Notes under the pieces: generated by a model
What the model was told of the DNA's origin: nothing
The model's database searches: none
What the model saw: only the letters and a program-made list of their open reading frames with translations
DNA from: Monarcha castaneiventris obscurior
Lineage: Eukaryota; Chordata; Aves; Passeriformes; Monarchidae
Length of the DNA stretch: 64,000 nt
Direction: 5' to 3'
NCBI GenBank assembly: GCA_026261815.1
Contig: JAMPIT010000059.1
Span: 16,788,001-16,852,000, forward strand
Position numbers and translations under genes: made by a program
In this document: positions 63,701 to 64,000 of the stretch, in pieces
Position numbering within the stretch: position 1 is the first letter of the stretch
Layout of the letters: every line of letters begins with the position of its first letter

Positions 63701-64000
63701 AGGTTTTCTCATGAAAAGCAAAGAAACTAGAGCTATCTCTCTTCTTTAAAAGGATTGCTTACAATCACCTGGGACCACTTATTTTTTGAAAATTATTGGT
63801 GTTAGCAGCAGGAAATGAAGAACTGCAGTGAGCAGAAGTACATGCACGTGCACCCAGGCACTGTGCTCATGCCAAGGCTCAAGGAGCTGGCCGGGATCAG
63901 GCTACAATGCAGCCTCGCTCAAACACAGAAGTTTTGATCAAAACACGAACACAAGAGTACAATCACACAACTCAGCAAGGATTGCAGTGCTGTACACCAG
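60721..64000. other. AT-rich DNA, no recognised feature
   Basis: Only short unrecognised ORFs (63 codons or fewer). No repeat family is visible. The last 200 bp are somewhat more GC-rich (ACGTGCACCCAGGCACTGTG) but carry no assignable feature. Confidence 0.5.

Overview
The window is vertebrate nuclear DNA, almost certainly from a bird. It is AT-rich and has no dense ORFs, operons or tRNA/rRNA genes. Its recognisable content is avian interspersed repeats: CR1 LINE fragments (several with readable ORF2 or ORF1 remnants) and solo LTRs of endogenous retroviruses of kinds I recognise from neoavian genomes. Nothing points to a bacterium, virus or plasmid. I cannot name the species; the LTRs favour Neoaves, possibly a songbird, by memory of family sequences rather than by a search.

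Layout. 0-3.5 kb: no recognisable feature. 3.48-4.05 kb: solo ERVL-like LTR (+). 4.85-5.87 kb: CR1 (-) with an RT remnant. 5.9-8.0 kb: unassigned, with a GC-richer block. 8.04-8.87 kb: probable LTR-type repeat (+). 11.65-13.27 kb: a cluster of CR1 (-), solo LTR (-) and CR1 (-). 14.31-15.90 kb: a pair of diverged inverted repeat arms about 140 bp long, enclosing a CR1 3' end (+). 20.4-21.2 kb: an unassigned, repeat-like block. 23.41-24.53 kb: a 1.1-kb solo LTR (+). 30.15-33.06 kb: the largest element, a dead CR1 (+) carrying the end of ORF1 (esterase-like), part of the endonuclease and most of the reverse transcriptase, and lacking its 3' end. 40.22-40.50 kb: CR1 (-). 49.35 kb: one weak candidate exon. 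51.0-51.64 kb: CR1 3' end (+) between two microsatellites. 60.36-60.72 kb: short solo LTR (-). The remaining sequence is intergenic or intronic DNA in which I see no gene.

No intact protein-coding gene is supported. Nearly all ORFs of 60-209 codons are chance frames or lie inside repeats. The window is best read as a gene desert or the interior of a very large intron. Its history is one of CR1 retrotransposition and retroviral LTR insertion, followed by decay. No working system of cooperating genes is present. The least explained items are the inverted-repeat pair at 14.3/15.8 kb, the rearranged CR1 at 30-33 kb and the unassigned GC-richer blocks at 6.2-6.9 and 20.4-21.2 kb.
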